Source of the DNA: Glutamicibacter halophytocola
GTDB taxonomy: Bacteria > Actinomycetota > Actinomycetes > Actinomycetales > Micrococcaceae
Direction: 5' to 3'
Assembly (NCBI RefSeq): GCF_001302565.1
Contig: NZ_CP012750.1
Coordinates: 2,170,001-2,234,000, forward strand
Length of the DNA stretch: 64,000 bases
Shown here piece by piece: positions 27,728 through 41,632 of this stretch (position 1 is the first letter of the stretch; each line of letters starts with the position of its first letter). The notes under the pieces are model-generated. The model saw only the letters and a list, made by a program, of their open reading frames with translations. It searched no databases and was not told the origin of the DNA. Made by a program: the position numbers and the translations under genes.

Positions 27728-29189
27728 TCAAATGATGCTGATGGCCCTATCGGTTGGAGCTACCGGTGCAGGAAGGGTGGTCGAGCCCATGAGGAACTGA
27801 TCGACCGAAGCTGCGCAAGCGCGGCCTTCGGCGATAGCCCACACGATCAGCGACTGTCCCCGACCGGCGTCTCCGGCGACGAAGACCGATTCGGTGTTCG
27901 TCTTGTAGTAGCCATCTCGGGCGACGTTGCCCCGGTTGTCGAATTCGATACTGACCTGTTCGTCCAGCCCTGAAACTTCAGGCCCGGTGAACCCGAGGGC
28001 AAGCAAAACCAAATCCGCAGTGATGACGCGTTCGGTTCCAGGCTTCGGGAGGCGCTTGCCAGCAACAAATTCTGTCTCTGCAACTGTAACACCGATCACC
28101 TTGTTCTGCTCAGTTCCCTCGCCGGCGACGAAGTTCACAGTCGACGCGAGGTAGCTGCGTTCGCCGCCTTCTTCGTGCGAGGACTGCACCTCGAAGAGCA
28201 CTGGCATCATTGGCCACGGCTGGTTTTCGCTGCGTTCGGTGCCCGGCTGCTTGCCGATGGCCAGCGTCGTAACACTGGCCGCGCCCTGGCGCAAAGCGGT
28301 GCCGATGCAGTCCGAGCCGGTGTCGCCGCCGCCGAGGATGATCACGTGCTTGCCCTTGGCATCGATTTTGCGCTCGCTGCTGGTACCGGCAACAACGCGG
28401 TTGTTGTCGGTGAGGAACTCCATGGCGTGGTGCACGCCTTCAAGCTTGTTGCCGGGTACCGGAAGCTCGCGTGGCACGGTGGCACCAGTGGCAACAATCA
28501 CCGCGTCGTAGTCGCGCTGCAGCTGCTTCCAGGTGATGTCCTTGCCGATTTCGATGCCGGTGCGGAAGATCGTGCCTTCCTCGCGCATCTGGTCCAGGCG
28601 GCGATCGATGATCTGCTTTTCCAGCTTGAAGTCCGGAATGCCGAAGCGCAGCAGCCCGCCGATGGCCTCATCGCGTTCGTATACGGCCACAGTGTGTCCG
28701 GCACGGGTCAGCTGCTGGGCGGCAGCCAGTCCGGCAGGGCCCGAACCCACGATGGCGACACGGTGCTCGGTGTGGCGCGCTGGCGGCTGCGGGACAAAGT
28801 CCCCGGCATCCATCAGGTGCTCGGCCAGTTCGGCCTCAACCTGCTTGATGGTCACCGCAGGCTGGTTGATCCCGAGCACGCAGGAGGACTCGCACGGTGC
28901 AGGGCAGAGCTTGCCGGTCAGCTCCGGGAAGTTGTTGGTGGACAGCAGCCGGGCTGCCGCATCATCCAAGCGGCCCTTGTAGGTCAGGTCGTTGAACTCC
29001 GGTATCAGGTTGCCCAGCGGGCAGCCCTGGTGGCAGAACGGAATGCCGCAGTCCATGCAGCGCGACGCCTGCTGCTGCAGGGTGCCGTCCTTCTGCCGTT
29101 CGACAACTTCCTTGTAGTCCATCAGGCGCACCGGTACGGGGCGCTTAGGTTGGGTGACGCGCTCGGTCACCTTCAGGAATCCGCGTGGA

Positions 29190-29197
<8 letters not shown>
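27728..29197 (-). CDS. gltD: Glutamate synthase (NADPH) small subunit
   Basis: A 489-residue GltD, the FAD- and NADPH-binding subunit that feeds electrons to GltB. Two N-terminal iron-sulfur cysteine groups are visible: CMDCGIPFCHQGCPLGN and LCPAPCESSCVLG. The FAD site is VAIVGSGPAGLAAAQQL (GxGxxG) and the NADPH site VIILGGGDTGSDCIGTA; the C-terminal FAD loop is SVFVAGDAGRGQSLIVWAI. The gltD start overlaps the gltB stop by eight bases, so the subunits are translated together. Confidence 0.98.
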
Positions 29198-33809
<4,612 letters not shown>

Positions 33810-34084
33810 GAGCGTGCCTTTCTGTGGTTCATGCAGGATAGGCGCGCCGACCCCTTAGGCAAAGAGTATATTTCTTGCAAGGGCGACCGGCCGCCTGAAT
33901 GTCTCATCGACTTGAAACGTATCGACAGTGCCAAGCGGGGTATGCCTGCGTATCGAGGTTTCGGGGACGAACATTTCCCACCTCGTTGTGGTACTGCATC
34001 GCAGGTCCGCTCCAGGGGTTGAGGGCCCATCGCGATGCCAACATCACACGTTACGCAATTTTTGTTTCTCCAGTGCGACCGTTT

Positions 34085-34210
34085 GTGTTTCAGAAATGTT
34101 AAAAACGGGGCCCGCGCGCTGCCGCTTCAACCTGGCCCCGTGAGGTCGAAACCCTGAAAAACGGTTTTGTCTACCAGTTTCTGAGGCTTTTTCATGTTTC
34201 AGGAATGTTG
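34085..34210. repeat. Direct repeat pair upstream of gltB (possible regulator sites)
   Basis: TGTTTCAGAAATGTT (34086-34100) recurs as TGTTTCAGGAATGTT (34195-34209), one mismatch in 15, about 109 bases apart. On the gltB strand each reads AACATTYCTGAAACA. The context suggests paired operator sites for gltBD, but the motif does not match the GlnR or AmtR consensus I know. Confidence 0.5.
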
Positions 34211-34332
34211 CGGAGACTTATCGTGGGCCGCGAGAAATTATTTCCGATTTTTTCGACAGGTTTCGCCATACTTGGCCGATCGCGCGTCATGAAAGCAGCA
34301 TCGGGCCGCCGGCGCGGGCGGCAAGACAGCTG

Positions 34333-34362
34333 CGGCCGACAAGTTGGCATACTTGTCGGCCG
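34333..34362 (-). terminator. Perfect 12-bp dyad downstream of lgt
   Basis: CGGCCGACAAGT and ACTTGTCGGCCG flank TGGCAT. It lies 44 bases after the lgt stop on the minus strand and may end the his/trp/lgt transcript, though no clear T-tract follows. Confidence 0.5.
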
Positions 34363-34406
34363 ATCAGCACTTGCCCGGAGCCAGGGTCGAAAACCTGGCA
34401 CCTTCG

Positions 34407-35396
34407 CTATTCGATATTTTTTTCCTGCGGCCCCTCGCCTGCGGCGTCGGCCGATGCCTCGGTGCCGGCCGGGTTTGCGCCCTCGGCCGCCGCTTCAGGC
34501 TTGCGCCCTGGCAGGAAGAACGGATCGGCATCCTGGCGGCGGGTTCGCTTCAGGACCAGGAACAAGGCGATGGCTCCGGCGATCACCAGCGCGATGGCCA
34601 GCCACTGGTGCACCCTGAGGCCCAGCGGCCCGATGGTGATGATTTCGGCCGGGTCCAGGCGCAGGGACTCGGTGAAGGTGCGGCCGATGCCGTACCAGAT
34701 CATGTAGCAGCAGAACATCGCTCCGCGGCGCAGCTTGAACTTGCGGTCCAGCCCGATCAGCACCAGCGCGCCGAGCACGTTCCACAGCGACTCGTAGAGG
34801 AAGGTCGGGTGGAAGAGCGTGTCGGCGGGCAGGCCAGCTGGGAAATTGTAGCTGTTCGGGTCGATCTCCAGGCCCCAGGGCAGCGTGGTCGGTGCGCCGA
34901 AGAGCTCCTGGTTGAACCAGTTGCCCCAGCGTCCGATGGCCTGGGCCAGCAGCAGCCCCGGCACGGCCGCGTCGGCGAAGGCCGAGAGCCGGATGCCCGC
35001 CTTGCGGCAGCCGATCCAGGCACCCAGGGCACCGAGGGATACCGCGCCCATGATTCCCAGCCCGCCCAGCCACAGCTGGGGTATCTCGGCCCAGTGCGCC
35101 TGTTGCCCGCCCAGCCCGAAGTAGTACATCGGGTCGGTGATCATCACGTGGTATAGCCGGCCGCCGATGATGCCAAAGGGGATCGCCCAGATCGCGATGT
35201 CCCAGAGCATGTCGGAATTGCCGCCGCGGGCCTGCATCCGCTTATTGGTCAGCCACAGCGCCAGCAGGATGCCGGCCAGGATGCACAGCGCGTAGGCATG
35301 GATGGTCAGCGGCCCGATGCTGAATTTGGACAGCTCCGATGGCGGGGAGGGAATGGAGGCTGGCAGGGCCAGGGCCAGCTGGGTGCTGATGCCCAT
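34407..35396 (-). CDS. lgt: Prolipoprotein diacylglyceryl transferase
   Basis: A 329-residue membrane enzyme that attaches diacylglycerol to the lipobox cysteine of prolipoproteins. About seven transmembrane helices are seen, with the Lgt signature GRWGNWFNQELFGAPT, the upstream IIGGRLYHVM and HPTFLYESLWN (conserved His and Glu), and GRTFTESLRLDP near the end. The tail after about residue 285 is charged and disordered (RKPEAAAEGANPAGTEASAD), as often in actinobacterial Lgt. It begins one base after the trpA stop region, and lgt following trpA is a typical actinobacterial order. Confidence 0.97.
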   Translation of the reverse strand: MGISTQLALALPASIPSPPSELSKFSIGPLTIHAYALCILAGILLALWLTNKRMQARGGNSDMLWDIAIWAIPFGIIGGRLYHVMITDPMYYFGLGGQQAHWAEIPQLWLGGLGIMGAVSLGALGAWIGCRKAGIRLSAFADAAVPGLLLAQAIGRWGNWFNQELFGAPTTLPWGLEIDPNSYNFPAGLPADTLFHPTFLYESLWNVLGALVLIGLDRKFKLRRGAMFCCYMIWYGIGRTFTESLRLDPAEIITIGPLGLRVHQWLAIALVIAGAIALFLVLKRTRRQDADPFFLPGRKPEAAAEGANPAGTEASADAAGEGPQEKNIE

Positions 35397-36178
35397 CAGG
35401 CTCGTCCGCTCAGTTCAGCTGCGAGGCGGCCAACCGCTGGCACTCCCCCGTCGCGCAAGGCGGCCACCAGGGCGGTACCGACGATCACGCCGTCAGCGTA
35501 GGCACCGATTTCTTCCACGTGCTCGCGGCGCGAGACGCCAAGGCCCACGCAGGCGTTGGCTGCGCCGGCCCGGTGCGCGGCGGCAACTACGGCTTCGGCG
35601 GCCGAGGAGACTTCGCTGCGCGCGCCGGTGACGCCCATCAGCGATACGCAGTAGATGAATCCGCTGGAGGCATCCACGGTGCGTTGCACGCGCTCTTCGG
35701 TGGAGGATGGGGCAATCAAGAAGACGCGCTCCAGATCGTGCTTGGTGCTCGCCTCGATCCACTCGTCGGCTTCATCCGGGACCAGATCCGGGGTGATCAG
35801 GCCGGCGCCGCCAGCTTCGGCGAAGCGGCGGGAGAACTCGTCCACGCCCAGGCGGAGCACCGGGTTCCAGTAGGTCATGACCATCACGGCCACATCGGTG
35901 CGTTCGGTGATGCCGCGGACGATATCGAAAATCTGCGGCACCTTGAAGCCGTTGGCCAGCGACTGCACCGTGGCTTCCTGGATGACCTGTCCGTCCATGA
36001 CCGGGTCGGAATAGGGAATGCCGATTTCGATGATGTCCACGCCGTTTTCGGCCAGCGCCACGGCGGCTTCAATGCTCGTCGGGACATCCGGGAAACCAGC
36101 TGGCAGGTAGCCGATCAATGCGGGGCGGCCCTCGGCACGGGCGGCTGCGATCTTTTCAGCACTAGTCACGCGGGTCAT
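35396..36178 (-). CDS. trpA: Tryptophan synthase alpha subunit
   Basis: A 260-residue TIM-barrel enzyme cleaving indole-3-glycerol phosphate to indole and glyceraldehyde 3-phosphate. The catalytic Glu lies in IIEIGIPYSDPVMDG, whose Asp (PYSDP/VMDG) completes the active site; further marks are GGAGLITPDLVPDE and the phosphate loop LGVSRREHVEEI followed by ADGVIVGTALV. It directly abuts trpB (no intergenic base between start and trpB stop) and is followed by lgt. Indole passes through a tunnel to TrpB in the complex. Confidence 0.98.
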   Translation of the reverse strand: MTRVTSAEKIAAARAEGRPALIGYLPAGFPDVPTSIEAAVALAENGVDIIEIGIPYSDPVMDGQVIQEATVQSLANGFKVPQIFDIVRGITERTDVAVMVMTYWNPVLRLGVDEFSRRFAEAGGAGLITPDLVPDEADEWIEASTKHDLERVFLIAPSSTEERVQRTVDASSGFIYCVSLMGVTGARSEVSSAAEAVVAAAHRAGAANACVGLGVSRREHVEEIGAYADGVIVGTALVAALRDGGVPAVGRLAAELSGRA

Positions 36179-37495
36179 CTACTTCTCCTCGGAGTTCTGC
36201 GAGTTGGCCGCGTTGATTTCGGCTTCGGCATCTTTTTCGTCGATCATGTTGAACCAGGCGGCGGCGGTGCCCACGTCCTTGTCCCCGCGGCCCGAGAGGT
36301 TCGCGATGATGATGGTCTCCTGCGGCACGACGCCCTCGGCGATCTTGCGCTGGGCCAGGCGGATGGTGCCAGCCAGGGCGTGCGCGGACTCGATCGCCGG
36401 CAGGATGCCCTCGGTGCGGCACAGCGCCTTGAACGCATCCATGGCCTCGGTGTCGGTGACCGGTTCGTAGCTGACGCGGCCGATGTCGGCCAGGTAGGCG
36501 TGCTCCGGGCCGACGCCCGGGTAGTCCAGCCCGGCGGAAATGGAGTGCGACTCGATGGTCTGGCCGTCGTCGTCCTGCATCAGGTAGGACTTCGCGCCGT
36601 GCAGCACGCCCGGGCGGCCCAGGGTGATGGTGGCGGCGTGGCGGTCGGTGTCCACGCCGTCGCCGCCGGCTTCGAAGCCGTAGATCTCGACCTCTGGGTC
36701 ATCGAGGAAACCGTGGAAGATGCCGATCGCGTTCGATCCGCCGCCGATGCAGGCGGTGACCGCGTCGGGCAGGCGCCCGGCCTGGGCCAGGATCTGCTCG
36801 CGGGCCTCGTCGCCGATCACCTCGTGGAAGTAGCGCACCATGGCCGGGAAAGGAGCGCCGCCGGCGGCGGTGCCCAGCAGGTAGTGGGTGTTCTCCACAT
36901 TCGCCACCCAGTCGCGCAGGGCTTCGTTGATGGCGTCCTTCAGCGTCTGGGAGCCGACGGTTACCGGGATGACGGTGGCGCCGAGCAGCCGCATCCGGGC
37001 CACGTTCAGCGCCTGCCGGCGGGTATCCTCGGCGCCCATGTAGACCACGCATTCCAGGCCCATCAGGGCCGCGGCGGTCGCCGAAGCCACACCGTGCTGG
37101 CCAGCACCGGTTTCAGCGATGATGCGGGTCTTGCCCATGCGCTTGGCCAGCAATGCCTGGCCGAGCACGTTGTTGATCTTGTGGCTGCCGGTGTGGTTCA
37201 AGTCTTCGCGCTTGAGGAAGATCCGCACCCCGCCGCAGTACTGCTGCGAGAAGCGCTTGGCCTCGGTGAGCAGCGAAGGGCGTCCCGAATAGTTCTTGTT
37301 CAGGTCCTTGATCTGGGCGACGAACTCGGGGTCCTTCTTGGCCGCTTCGAAGGTCTCGTTCAGCTCGTCCATGGCGGCCATGAGGGACTCGGGCATCCAT
37401 CGTCCGCCGTAGGCGCCAAAATAGGGGCCACTGGCGTGCCTTAGCGACTGTGCATCGATCGACTGGCCGTGCGCGGAATTCTCCGGGGTGCTCAT
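36179..37495 (-). CDS. trpB: Tryptophan synthase beta subunit
   Basis: A 438-residue PLP enzyme making L-tryptophan from indole and serine. The PLP lysine is in [16 protein letters not shown]; the family marks [24 protein letters not shown] (catalytic Glu region; 'ETGAGQHG'), and the PLP-phosphate glycine loop [13 protein letters not shown] are all present. This is the TrpB1 type that pairs with TrpA. The start at 37495 begins [13 protein letters not shown] 10-bp stem-loop (37540-37570) sits in the 111-base gap before trpB, after trpC. Confidence 0.98.
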   Translation of the reverse strand: MSTPENSAHGQSIDAQSLRHASGPYFGAYGGRWMPESLMAAMDELNETFEAAKKDPEFVAQIKDLNKNYSGRPSLLTEAKRFSQQYCGGVRIFLKREDLNHTGSHKINNVLGQALLAKRMGKTRIIAETGAGQHGVASATAAALMGLECVVYMGAEDTRRQALNVARMRLLGATVIPVTVGSQTLKDAINEALRDWVANVENTHYLLGTAAGGAPFPAMVRYFHEVIGDEAREQILAQAGRLPDAVTACIGGGSNAIGIFHGFLDDPEVEIYGFEAGGDGVDTDRHAATITLGRPGVLHGAKSYLMQDDDGQTIESHSISAGLDYPGVGPEHAYLADIGRVSYEPVTDTEAMDAFKALCRTEGILPAIESAHALAGTIRLAQRKIAEGVVPQETIIIANLSGRGDKDVGTAAAWFNMIDEKDAEAEINAANSQNSEEK

Positions 37496-37539
37496 CGATT
37501 CCCTCTTTTCTCAAACGAAGCTTGATTCATGGTATGTCT

Positions 37540-37570
37540 CGTGCCCCGCCGGAAGCTCCTGCGGGGCACG
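37540..37570 (-). other. Stem-loop in the trpC-trpB gap
   Basis: CGTGCCCCGC (37540-37549) pairs with GCGGGGCACG (37561-37570) around CGGAAGCTCCT. No T-run follows, so it may stabilise or cut the mRNA rather than terminate it. Confidence 0.5.
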
Positions 37571-37606
37571 TGAAAGTTAGTTCCTGGTTCCTTGGCTCCG
37601 CGGCGG

Positions 37607-38431
37607 CTAGCGCTGCGGTTTGGCTTCGGTTCCGGCGGTGATGAACTCGGCGACGGTGGATCGCGGATTCGCGTGCTTCACCAGGGCCTCGCCCACCAGG
37701 ATGGCATCGGCGCCGGCCGCGCCGTACTGGGCGACCTGCTCGGTGGATTCAACACCGGATTCGGCGATGATCACCGCTTCGGCTGGGATCAGCGGGGCAA
37801 GCTTGCCGAAGGTCGCAGGATCGACGTCGAGCGTCTTCAAATTGCGCACGTTGACCCCGATGATCTTTGCTCCGGCCTTCAGCGCACGCTGGATTTCTTC
37901 CTCGGTGTGCGTCTCGACCAGGGCGTTCATTCCCAGCTGATGCGTTAATTCTAGGAAAGTTTTCAGCAACTGATCATCCAGCGCCGCAACAATGAGCAAT
38001 ACGAGGTCCGCGCCGTGGGCCCGGGCCTCGTAAATCTGGTACTCATCAACCGTGAAGTCCTTGCGGAGCACCGGAATCTGCACCGCCGCGCGCACAGCAT
38101 CCAGGTCAGCCAGCGAACCGCCAAAGCGGCGGGCTTCGGTGAGCACCGAAATCACCGAGGCGCCTCCGGCCTCGTACTCGGCGGCCAGAACGGCAGGCTC
38201 GGCAATCTCCGCCAGCGCGCCCTTGGATGGGGACTTGCGCTTGACCTCGGAAATCACCCGCAGGGCGTGATCCCGTGCGTCCTGCTGGTCGCCGCCGCCC
38301 AAGGCCGCGAATGCGTCGCGGGCCGGGGCAGCTTCAGCGGCGGCGGCCTTGATGGCCTCTAGGCTGGTGGTTGCGCGACGGGCGCCCAGGTCTTCCCGGA
38401 CGCCCGCGATGATGTCATCAAGAACAGTCAA
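37607..38431 (-). CDS. trpC: Indole-3-glycerol phosphate synthase
   Basis: A 274-residue TIM-barrel enzyme that closes the indole ring. Signatures: [15 protein letters not shown] (catalytic Lys), [20 protein letters not shown] (catalytic Lys-Asp), [13 protein letters not shown] and [14 protein letters not shown] choose the TTG at 38431, one base past the stop of the HGxxPAAW gene, because the alternative ATG at 38470 would overlap that gene by 38 bases; neither has a strong ribosome site, so coupling is likely. It is a single-function TrpC; no TrpF fusion is seen. Confidence 0.95.
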   Translation of the reverse strand: MTVLDDIIAGVREDLGARRATTSLEAIKAAAAEAAPARDAFAALGGGDQQDARDHALRVISEVKRKSPSKGALAEIAEPAVLAAEYEAGGASVISVLTEARRFGGSLADLDAVRAAVQIPVLRKDFTVDEYQIYEARAHGADLVLLIVAALDDQLLKTFLELTHQLGMNALVETHTEEEIQRALKAGAKIIGVNVRNLKTLDVDPATFGKLAPLIPAEAVIIAESGVESTEQVAQYGAAGADAILVGEALVKHANPRSTVAEFITAGTEAKPQR

Positions 38432-38432
38432 T

Positions 38433-38681
38433 TTAGTGCGATGCTCCACTGCGTGCGCCACCGACGCCAAAGCCGGCGGCTTTCAGGATGGCGCCAACGA
38501 CCAGGCCAAGAACGACAATGCCGCAGCCGACCCAGACGATGGACCAGGCCAGGTTCGCGAAAGCGATGCCGCCGACGATGAAACCTACGGTCATGATCAG
38601 CACGCAGCTCCAGGCTGCGATGGAGTTACCGTGGCCAATCTCTTCGGCGTATACCGGATCGATCTCGGTGTTCTGCGACAT
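38433..38681 (-). CDS. HGxxPAAW-family small membrane protein
   Basis: An 82-residue actinobacterial membrane protein with the family motif HGNSIAAW (family HGxxPAAW; the proline is Ile here) near residue 17 and two transmembrane segments (about 24-45 and 48-70). The family is usually found inside or next to trp genes, as here between the Trp-associated membrane gene and trpC. Its function is unknown. Confidence 0.85.
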   Translation of the reverse strand: MSQNTEIDPVYAEEIGHGNSIAAWSCVLIMTVGFIVGGIAFANLAWSIVWVGCGIVVLGLVVGAILKAAGFGVGGARSGASH

Positions 38682-38837
38682 TTCTCGCGTTCTCCTTATG
38701 TTTGTTGATGCGCCGCGGCCCAGGATGCAGGCCGGCGTCGCTGGTCTTCAGAAACCATTCTGCCATCTGTGCCCGGTCACATCCTATTTGCCCGGGCTTT
38801 CGTTTCAAATCGGTGGCGCGAATCACCACCGGTCTTG

Positions 38838-39428
38838 CTATTTGGCTTCGGAGGTAGGATCCTCGCCGGCCGAAAGCTGCTCCCAGTTCGCGATGCTCCG
38901 CGAGGAGGCGTCCTTGGGCACGCTGGCGCTCTTGGCTGCCTGGCGGTCGTACTTGCTGGCTTTGGTTGGCCAGTGGCGCGCGAAGGCAAACGTCAGCACC
39001 GCCTGGAGGGCCATCAGGATGCCCGCCGCAATGGCGATCACCGGCCACGCGGTCACCGAGTAGTCGCCCGCATTTTGGGCCAGGCCGGTCGCCTCGGCCA
39101 CGGCGGTGGCCGCCACGGCCTGCGGATCGCCCAGCGCGCCGGCTCCCGCGGCAATTGCCGACACGCCGGCCAGCAGGCTCAGCGCCGCGATGATATAGCG
39201 GGCGATCTTTCCGGCAATCAGCAGGGCCAGCGACGCGGCGAGCACAACCACGCACACGGCGGTGACCGATGCGGCAGCGCTCGCGCCGTCGATCACGATC
39301 TGCGGGATCTGCACCGAGCTGGCGGCCACGTCCACGGTGATCCAGGTTCGGGTTGCGGACCAGAATCCCAGCAGGGCGCCGAGCACGCCAACCATGGCCA
39401 GGTACCGGGCACTGGTCAATTTCTTCAC
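38838..39428 (-). CDS. Trp biosynthesis-associated membrane protein
   Basis: A 196-residue protein with four transmembrane segments (about 10-28, 48-68, 73-95 and 124-146) and a polar C-terminal tail (HWPTKASKYDRQAAKSAS...). It fits the TIGR02234/PF09534 family found only within actinobacterial trp clusters. Its ATG overlaps the trpE stop (ATGA at 39428-39425), so it is translationally coupled. The family's role is unknown; position suggests a role in tryptophan supply or in transport of a precursor. Confidence 0.88.
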   Translation of the reverse strand: MKKLTSARYLAMVGVLGALLGFWSATRTWITVDVAASSVQIPQIVIDGASAAASVTAVCVVVLAASLALLIAGKIARYIIAALSLLAGVSAIAAGAGALGDPQAVAATAVAEATGLAQNAGDYSVTAWPVIAIAAGILMALQAVLTFAFARHWPTKASKYDRQAAKSASVPKDASSRSIANWEQLSAGEDPTSEAK

Positions 39429-40996
39429 TTGCGTTCACCTAGTTCGGTGTTGATGGTATGTGCTGCGTGCATGGATTGCGCGGCCCAAACGGCGCGCAAT
39501 GGCGCGGCCGCCTTGTTCACGGTCTCCAATGCCTCGTCGGCGAACTTGGAATCGTTCACGATGCCGCCGCCGGCCTGCACATAGGCGCGTCCGCCCTTGA
39601 GCAGCGCGGAGCGGATCGCGATCGCCATATCCATATCGCCGGCAAAGTCGAGGTAGCCCACGACTCCGCCGTAGATGCCACGGCGGTACGGCTCATATTC
39701 GTCGAGCAGCTGCAGGGCGCGCGGCTTCGGCGCACCGGAGAGCGTGCCTGCCGGGAAGGTCGCGGCCAGCACGTCGTAGGCGTCAACATCATCGCGGGTC
39801 TTGCCCACGACATTGGACACCAGGTGCATGATGTGGCTGAAGTGCTCGACTTCCATGAACTGGGTGACCTCCACGGTGCCCGCTTGGCAGACCCGGGACA
39901 GGTCGTTGCGTGACAAATCGACCAGCATCAGGTGCTCGGCCCGTTCCTTCTCGTCATTCACCAGCGACTTCTCGAAGAGCTGGTCATCCTCGTAGTTCGC
40001 GCCACGCGGACGGGAACCGGCGATCGGGTGGGTGACCACATGCGAATCGTTGACCGTCACCAGCGCTTCGGGCGAGGAGCCGACGATCTCAAAGGCCTCG
40101 CCAACTTCGTTGACGAAGTTGAACAGGTACATGTACGGGCTCGGGTTGGTGGCACGCAGCACCCGGTAGACATCCAGCGCGTCGGCCTGGGTCTCCAATT
40201 CGAAGCGCCGGGAGACCACGATCTGGAACACCTCGCCGTCCACGATCGCGGTCTTGGACTTGGCCAGCGCCTCAAGGTACTCGTTTTCCGCCCACGAATG
40301 GGTGACTTCGTCCATGAGCTTTTCGCGCGGAACGTCGGTTCCGGAAAGCACCGAGGCGGTGGCTTCCACGGGCTGGGCCAATTGGTCGAGCATCGCCTGC
40401 AAGCGCGCCACCGCGTCGTCGTAGGCTTCATCGACGTTCTCGTCGCTGCCGTTGAAATTAATGGCGTTGGCGATCAGCGTCACCGTGCCCTCGACCGAAT
40501 CATGGGCCGCCATATCGGCAACCAGATTCATGCTCAGCTCTGGCAAGTTCAGGTCATCCAACGGCGGATTTGGCAGCTTTTCCCAGTGGCGCACGCATTC
40601 CCAGCCGACGAACCCGACCATGCCGCCGGTCAGCGGAGGCATGCCCGGCACCGGCTCGGTCTTCAAAGCGCGCACGGTATCGCGCAGCACCTCGACGCCG
40701 ATGCCGCCATCGGGCAGGCCTTCGGGCGCGTGCCCCTGCCAGTAGGCTTCTCCCCCGCGGGTGCTCAAGGTGGCCGGCGAATTCACGCCGACAAACGAGT
40801 AGCGGCTCCACACCCCGCCCGGGGCTGCCGATTCCATCAAGAAGGTGCCGGGGCGCCCTTGGGCCAAAGTCCGGTAGAGCCCGATGGGCGTCAGCGAGTC
40901 GGCGAGGACCGTGATCGTTACCGGGATGACGCGGCGATCGGCCGCCAAGGTGGCGAAGTGCTCGCGCGATGGGGAAATCTTGCCGAGAGTTTTCAT
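39425..40996 (-). CDS. trpE: Anthranilate synthase component I
   Basis: A 523-residue TrpE, making anthranilate from chorismate with ammonia from TrpG. N-terminal LMESAAPGGVWSRYSFVG includes the tryptophan-feedback LLES-like element (here LMESA). Catalytic marks are FQIVVSRRFEL, NPSPYMYLFNF, SSPEALVTV, THPIAGSRPRG and ATFPAGTLSGAPKPRALQLL. It lacks a fused amidotransferase, and trpG is not in the window. No Trp-rich leader peptide is seen before trpE; a stem-loop (41053-41087) lies in the gap from hisI. Confidence 0.98.
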   Translation of the reverse strand: MKTLGKISPSREHFATLAADRRVIPVTITVLADSLTPIGLYRTLAQGRPGTFLMESAAPGGVWSRYSFVGVNSPATLSTRGGEAYWQGHAPEGLPDGGIGVEVLRDTVRALKTEPVPGMPPLTGGMVGFVGWECVRHWEKLPNPPLDDLNLPELSMNLVADMAAHDSVEGTVTLIANAINFNGSDENVDEAYDDAVARLQAMLDQLAQPVEATASVLSGTDVPREKLMDEVTHSWAENEYLEALAKSKTAIVDGEVFQIVVSRRFELETQADALDVYRVLRATNPSPYMYLFNFVNEVGEAFEIVGSSPEALVTVNDSHVVTHPIAGSRPRGANYEDDQLFEKSLVNDEKERAEHLMLVDLSRNDLSRVCQAGTVEVTQFMEVEHFSHIMHLVSNVVGKTRDDVDAYDVLAATFPAGTLSGAPKPRALQLLDEYEPYRRGIYGGVVGYLDFAGDMDMAIAIRSALLKGGRAYVQAGGGIVNDSKFADEALETVNKAAAPLRAVWAAQSMHAAHTINTELGERK

Positions 40997-41052
40997 CAGT
41001 GTTCTTCTTCTACGTGTTGATCCCGCGCGGTCAATCCCGTGCAGGAAGCATC

Positions 41053-41087
41053 AAATTCCGGCCTGCCCATCCAGGCGGCCAGAAATT
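41053..41087 (-). other. Intercistronic stem-loop between hisI and trpE
   Basis: On the minus strand AAATTTCTGGCC pairs imperfectly with GGCCGGAATTT and encloses the inner stem GCCTG/CAGGC. No T-tract or Trp codon leader follows, so it looks like an mRNA processing or stability element rather than a classical attenuator. Confidence 0.45.
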
Positions 41088-41096
41088 TGGAAAGTG

Positions 41097-41498
41097 CTAT
41101 TCGGGGCGATTGCCGATCGCAGCTGGCAGCTGGCGATCGGTAAAGCAGGTCTCGGTCCCGGTGTGGCATGCTGCCCCCACCTGGTCCACCTGCACCAGCA
41201 ATGCGTCGCCATCGCAGTCCAAAGCGACTGACTTGACGAACTGGAAGTGGCCAGAGGTATCGCCTTTGCGCCAATATTCCTGCCGGGAGCGCGAGTAGAA
41301 GGTCACCCGTCCCGTGGTCAAGGTGCGGTGCAGCGCCTCGTCGTCCATCCAGCCGAGCATCAGCACCTTGCCCGTGTCGTATTGCTGCGCGATCGCGGCG
41401 ACTAGCCCATTGCCATCACGCTTGAGCCGATCGGCAATGGCTGGATCCAGGCCTGGGGTTTCGGGGCTCAAATTCGAGCCGTCGTTAGAAGTAGACAT
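41097..41498 (-). CDS. hisI: Phosphoribosyl-AMP cyclohydrolase
   Basis: About 133 residues. It opens the adenine ring of phosphoribosyl-AMP in histidine synthesis. Marks are [40 protein letters not shown] and the metal-binding run [24 protein letters not shown] (shown in part: [12 protein letters not shown]). It is the single-function form without HisE. Start: ATG at 41498 has AAGGGG immediately before it, while the ATG at 41510 has no ribosome site; both are uncertain. It leads the his/trp cluster. Confidence 0.95.
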   Translation of the reverse strand: MSTSNDGSNLSPETPGLDPAIADRLKRDGNGLVAAIAQQYDTGKVLMLGWMDDEALHRTLTTGRVTFYSRSRQEYWRKGDTSGHFQFVKSVALDCDGDALLVQVDQVGAACHTGTETCFTDRQLPAAIGNRPE

Positions 41499-41632
41499 CC
41501 CCTTTAGCATACTGGTTTTAGCCCGGTTTCATTGACCTGTGACGTACTGCTCGCCAAAGCTCCCCAGGACATGGGCGACACTGCCCGCGCATTGCAGTAA
41601 TCAGTGCGCGTGCCGTGCTACTTTCAGAAGTG

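Larger units (their letters stand above)
33810..34406. other. Long intergenic region upstream of gltB and downstream of lgt
   Basis: No credible gene is present in these 597 bases; a 69-residue minus frame at 34192-34401 has no start signal. The stretch near 34050-34260 is AT-rich and should hold the gltB promoter and nitrogen-control sites. TATACT on the minus strand (33870-33865) is a possible -10 box about 56 bases before the gltB start. Two near-identical 14-base repeats (34087-34100 and 34196-34209) and a 12-bp dyad (34333-34362) are listed separately. Confidence 0.6.

Noticed and set aside
34192..34401. 69-codon minus-strand frame in the gltB upstream gap
   Set aside because: No ribosome site, no family likeness, and it covers the dyad and repeat region.
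35519..37444. Long open frame opposite trpA and trpB
   Set aside because: Antisense shadow of two well-identified genes.
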